In this document: positions 60,534 to 64,000 of the stretch, piece after piece
Position numbering within the stretch: position 1 is the first letter of the stretch
Layout: the number at the start of each line of letters is the position of its first letter
Assembly: GCF_014529535.1 (NCBI RefSeq)
Contig: NC_050738.1
Span: forward strand, 2,294,001-2,358,000
Direction: 5' to 3'
DNA from: Bradysia coprophila
Taxonomy: Eukaryota; Arthropoda; Insecta; Diptera; Sciaridae
Length of the DNA stretch: 64,000 bases
Notes under the pieces: model-generated
The model's database searches: none
The model's input: only the letters and a program-made list of their open reading frames with translations
What the model was told of the DNA's origin: nothing
Translations under genes and position numbers: made by a program

Positions 60534-62929
60534 AAATTCGAAAAGAGATGTGTTTCATGTTCTCAATAATGTCTGCAACTAAGGTGCTGTTGTTCCTCTC
60601 ATTAATAATAGTCTTTGAAATTAATTATTGCTTGAACTCCATACCCACTTAATAAACTATCAAGAATTTCAATAATAAAACACGCAAATCCGTGTGCTAT
60701 GATTCTATGGAATTCTACTTTTTTTGTTAATTGTACCTCATGCGTAAATTGAATAATCATTCCGTCGAACTGGACTACTAAAAGTTAATGTAATTATCGC
60801 CAATTGAGAAGATTGTGCTCATTATTTTCCTAGGTTATAAATAATGATACAGACATAGATCAACGAATAGCTTTTTCCTACGTTTCATACATAAACATAT
60901 ACCGTGAGCAGAGCATTGCATAATTTTTAAATTGTTTGTTTGAATCAAAAGTATATTTCTCAGACACACACGTACGGTACCGGCTCAACATAATAATAAA
61001 TCCATCTGACTGTTTAAATTGTGCACACTTATTTAATTATGTCGAGAATATTATTGTGATGGGTGTGTCGATGCTGAGTGTCGTTTTTTTTTCGTCCAAA
61101 TTGAATTTACCTGTACAAGAAAAACCTTGAAGTTCTTCAAAAAAAAAATCTTTAATGGCGGCACGGTTGTATTATACATTAGTTGCAAATCCGTTTACGT
61201 AACACATAAATTTTAAAATGTGGAGCGTATGGTAATTGGTCAATTGAGTGATATTCGAGATTGTAAGGACTGGTTTTCATTTTCTATAATTTTATACTTT
61301 AACGCCATGCTAATAAGTTACTCACCGTTTATAAGTTTTTAATTATTTTTCACGCTATATCATTCCATCAGCATCGTCCTTTACATTATCACGAAAAGGT
61401 TGTAGGCATTAAATAATTGTACAGAGAAGAAATGGAAACCGTTAATTGTGTTGAGATATAATTTGATTCTAATAAGTGAACTTAAGGCGTTCTCATTGTA
61501 TTATAAAGAGTTAAATCTAACCGATTTCACTGTACAATATTTAAATGGAAAGGTCAACGTCTATATCCACCTTGTATACCTTATAACTGACTGTAACATT
61601 TTGAAATGGAAATAATCGGCAAACAATTTTTTACTTCACTGAAATTGTAAGATTCAGATTCATAGAACGCTAATTACATCTCTCACCTTAACTGCAATTT
61701 ACATGAACAATGCGAATGAAGACATGTAATGAGGCCAAGTTAAACGCACTTAAATGCAAACGATTAAATATGAGTTCTGTTAAATAGTCGAATTTTTTTG
61801 ATGAACTAAAATCTGAACAATTTGAAACAATAAAATCTTTTGTAAGAAAAATCATTTAATTCCAACGAAAGTAAGAGTTTTGACTACTATAAATATTGCC
61901 AGAGTGATTATCATTATAATCTCTTGATGAACGTAAAACTGTTGCGAATTGTTAGCATGATATAAACAGAAATATTGTTTACCGAAAATTATACGACTGT
62001 GGTATAATCTCTGTAGCATAACGATTTCAATTGAAAGCATTAAAACATTATGGACAAAGATATGTATAGCTCTTCTACCTTCAGATGGAAGTTACTTTTT
62101 TTTCATGTTCAATTTGGCAAATACACAATTTTCGTAACAAATAAATAATCAGATGTTTGTGTCGGATACTTTTTGATATTACCGGATGAAATTGGAAATT
62201 GAAATTTTCGTTAAGTACATTGCCACAAAAGATGTGTTCGTATCGATTTATTTGCAGAACAAATTGAAAATAATGGTTCATCAAAAGAGAAACTTGGGAA
62301 TTATTCAGTATAGATTCGGATAGTTAACCTTTTATTTGCGGAGACTACAAAAAATAAAATAAAAGTCGAAACAATTCTCTCATTCGAACGATTGATGTTA
62401 ATTGCGCAAATTGAAGTAATTGTGGGTACGAAGTGTTGATAAGGTTGGAAAAGATAGTCATGGATATCAGAGAAATCGTGCAATGAAAGCTCTTATATCT
62501 TACACTGAAGTGAGAGTAGCTTGATTTTAAGAAATTAAGCCGTACGTACAATGAGATCAAGAACTGACGAATACTCAGACATTTTTTAATTTTACTGATT
62601 CGATCGTACAGCTATCACAAAAAAGATAAATTTACGCTGCAATTGCGCTACAGAGGAAAGTACCGTAAGAAAAATTTAAAACAAAAGATTTTCCGAAGCC
62701 GCATCTGAGCTTTTCATACAAAGAAGCTTAGAAGCTCACCCGGCACCAGTTTGTAAGTTCTACAAGAAATATCTTTGTGAGCCTTTGTAGATTTAATGAT
62801 AAAACTAATACTTGACGGATGGGTAATTTCCATGGTAATAATTGTGACTTTACAAGGGCAAAAAGAGAATTATCAGTCTTAAATGGATGGTAAATAAACG
62901 TCAATTTTTTTGTTTAATTTTTCTTTAAA
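60534..62929. other. Intergenic, nothing recognised
   Basis: AT-rich, no gene or element seen. Short minus-strand frames at 61.85-62.56 kb lack support. Confidence 0.4.
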
Positions 62930-63230
62930 TTAAATACAGCCGTTCTAAGTTTAGAACTCGCACGGGGGCCTCCGCTGGGTCAATTGTGCTAGCTGTTATG
63001 TTAGACGTTTACTGTTTTTATAACCTTACTGTACTAACTATGTAGTTCAGGATGTCCTTGGGCTGCAACTTTATAACCAGGTCAGACATGATAGTGTAGC
63101 CTCCAAGATGCTTCCTTCTTTTGGTTAGGAAAGCAGAACAGTTACAGAGGAAATGTTCGGCTGTTTCCAATGTGATAGCCTCACAGTTCACAGCCTGGAT
63201 CAGTGAGTTTACCAATAGTGGTTAAATGTT
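62930..63230 (-). mobile_element. LINE 3' end fragment
   Basis: A minus-strand reading has TAEHFLCNCSAFLTKRRKHL then KLQPKDILNYIVSTVRL, a typical C-terminal knuckle and tail of non-LTR ORF2 proteins, followed by a 3' UTR-like stretch (gttctaaacttagaacggct). A frameshift lies near 63190. It differs from the other two LINE fragments. Confidence 0.75.
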
Positions 63231-63362
63231 TGTTGAAACCAAAATGACCTGTTGGTCAAATTTGCTAAGAGAAATAATAAATGAATCAAATTAGAAACTA
63301 AAACCGAATGCCAATGTAGACGTGTTGTATCACTGACAAAAGAAATAACTTCATATTACGTG

Positions 63363-63520
63363 ACCATCTGTTATCGACAACGAACGACAACAATTACCGC
63401 AGAGCACTGATTTGTGTTCTTTTTTATAGCAAAATTTATGTCAAAACAAATGAAGTAAAAGATTTTTTTTTCGGCCGCTAGACAATATTTTTATACAGAA
63501 GAAGTAACAGAAGTAACAGA
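63363..63520 (+). repeat. Short dispersed repeat, family 2 (plus a second partial copy at 63811-63855)
   Basis: accatctgttatcgacaacg at the left, tttttatagcaaaatttatg inside, caaatgaagtaaaagatt and then tandem gaagtaacag at the right. A shorter piece, gtcaaaactaatgaagtagt, lies at 63811-63855. Confidence 0.75.
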
Positions 63521-64000
63521 AACCAGAACAAAAGTGATTAGGATTCTGTAAATTAAATATATTTGTAGTTTCAGTCAGATTATTCAAAGTTCATACAAAT
63601 TATGTTTGCTCCTGCTCCATACTAAAGCTGTATAACACTCACTCAGGTATTTTGGTTTGGTGATGAATTTAAATGTATCGGTAGCTCCAAACAAGTCCTC
63701 TTTTCTCGATACAATAAACTCAGACATTCTTTGCGATAATCATTATTGATCCATAATTCCAAAACAGTTAAAAATAAAACTTTTTTAGAAAAATTCTGGC
63801 TAACGTTTCTTGTTAAGCCTTTGTCAAAACTAATGAAGTAGTAGACTTTGCTGGATTCACAAGAAGATATTTTTTAAACGAACAACGTAGCAAGTGCACA
63901 ATTATAAGGCGATATGCTTGTCATCTATTTATTATTGATAGTTAATCGTCCGATAATAGCTTCAATCAATCTTCATTCTTTACCTCTTAATTCCTCACTC

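Noticed and set aside
1..64000. CRISPR arrays, operons or bacterial genes
   Set aside because: Spliceosomal introns, MITEs and fly-type proteins show eukaryotic nuclear DNA. Tandem repeats here have no unique spacers of regular size.

Overview
The window looks like nuclear DNA of an insect, most likely a fly (Diptera). It is AT-rich, with short introns (about 55-120 bp) that keep GT-AG ends. Two genes are recognisable as fly orthologues: a small Maf factor and the zinc-finger factor charlatan. A nematoceran fly such as a fungus gnat is my guess, but that is inference only.

Layout. 1-4.3 kb: a small-Maf gene (+) and an insect arylalkylamine N-acetyltransferase-like gene (+) whose second intron holds a large foldback element. 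4.3-7.4 kb: intergenic DNA with three small inverted-repeat transposons. 7.47-11.73 kb: charlatan (-), six coding exons, 896 aa. 11.7-23.2 kb: no supportable gene; two further copies of a 0.9-1.4 kb non-coding repeat, a foldback element with another element nested in it, and a hairpin. 23.2-25.2 kb: a broken non-LTR retrotransposon. 25.8-28.0 kb: a secreted serine protease fused to four apple/PAN-like repeats (624 aa). 28.2-29.45 kb: a cluster of short inverted repeats with a doubtful minus-strand gene end. 29.57-31.27 kb: a small predicted membrane-anchored coiled-coil protein. 32.75-34.82 kb: a nine-finger C2H2 gene (626 aa). 34.90-36.84 kb: a convergent gene for a secreted protein built from about 30 seven-residue repeats (489 aa). 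36.8-64 kb: almost gene-free, with a composite satellite, a perfect 234-bp inverted repeat, LINE and SINE remnants, many copies of a short dispersed repeat, and two short plus-strand exons about 2.8 kb apart that join in frame.

The gene models were built by hand from splice sites and reading phase; there was no transcript or database evidence. The genes do not form an obvious pathway. The most distinctive things here are the protease-PAN fusion, the heptapeptide-repeat protein, and the structural record left by inverted-repeat elements: one family whose palindrome centres lie at different points along one shared arm, and one perfect long palindrome.
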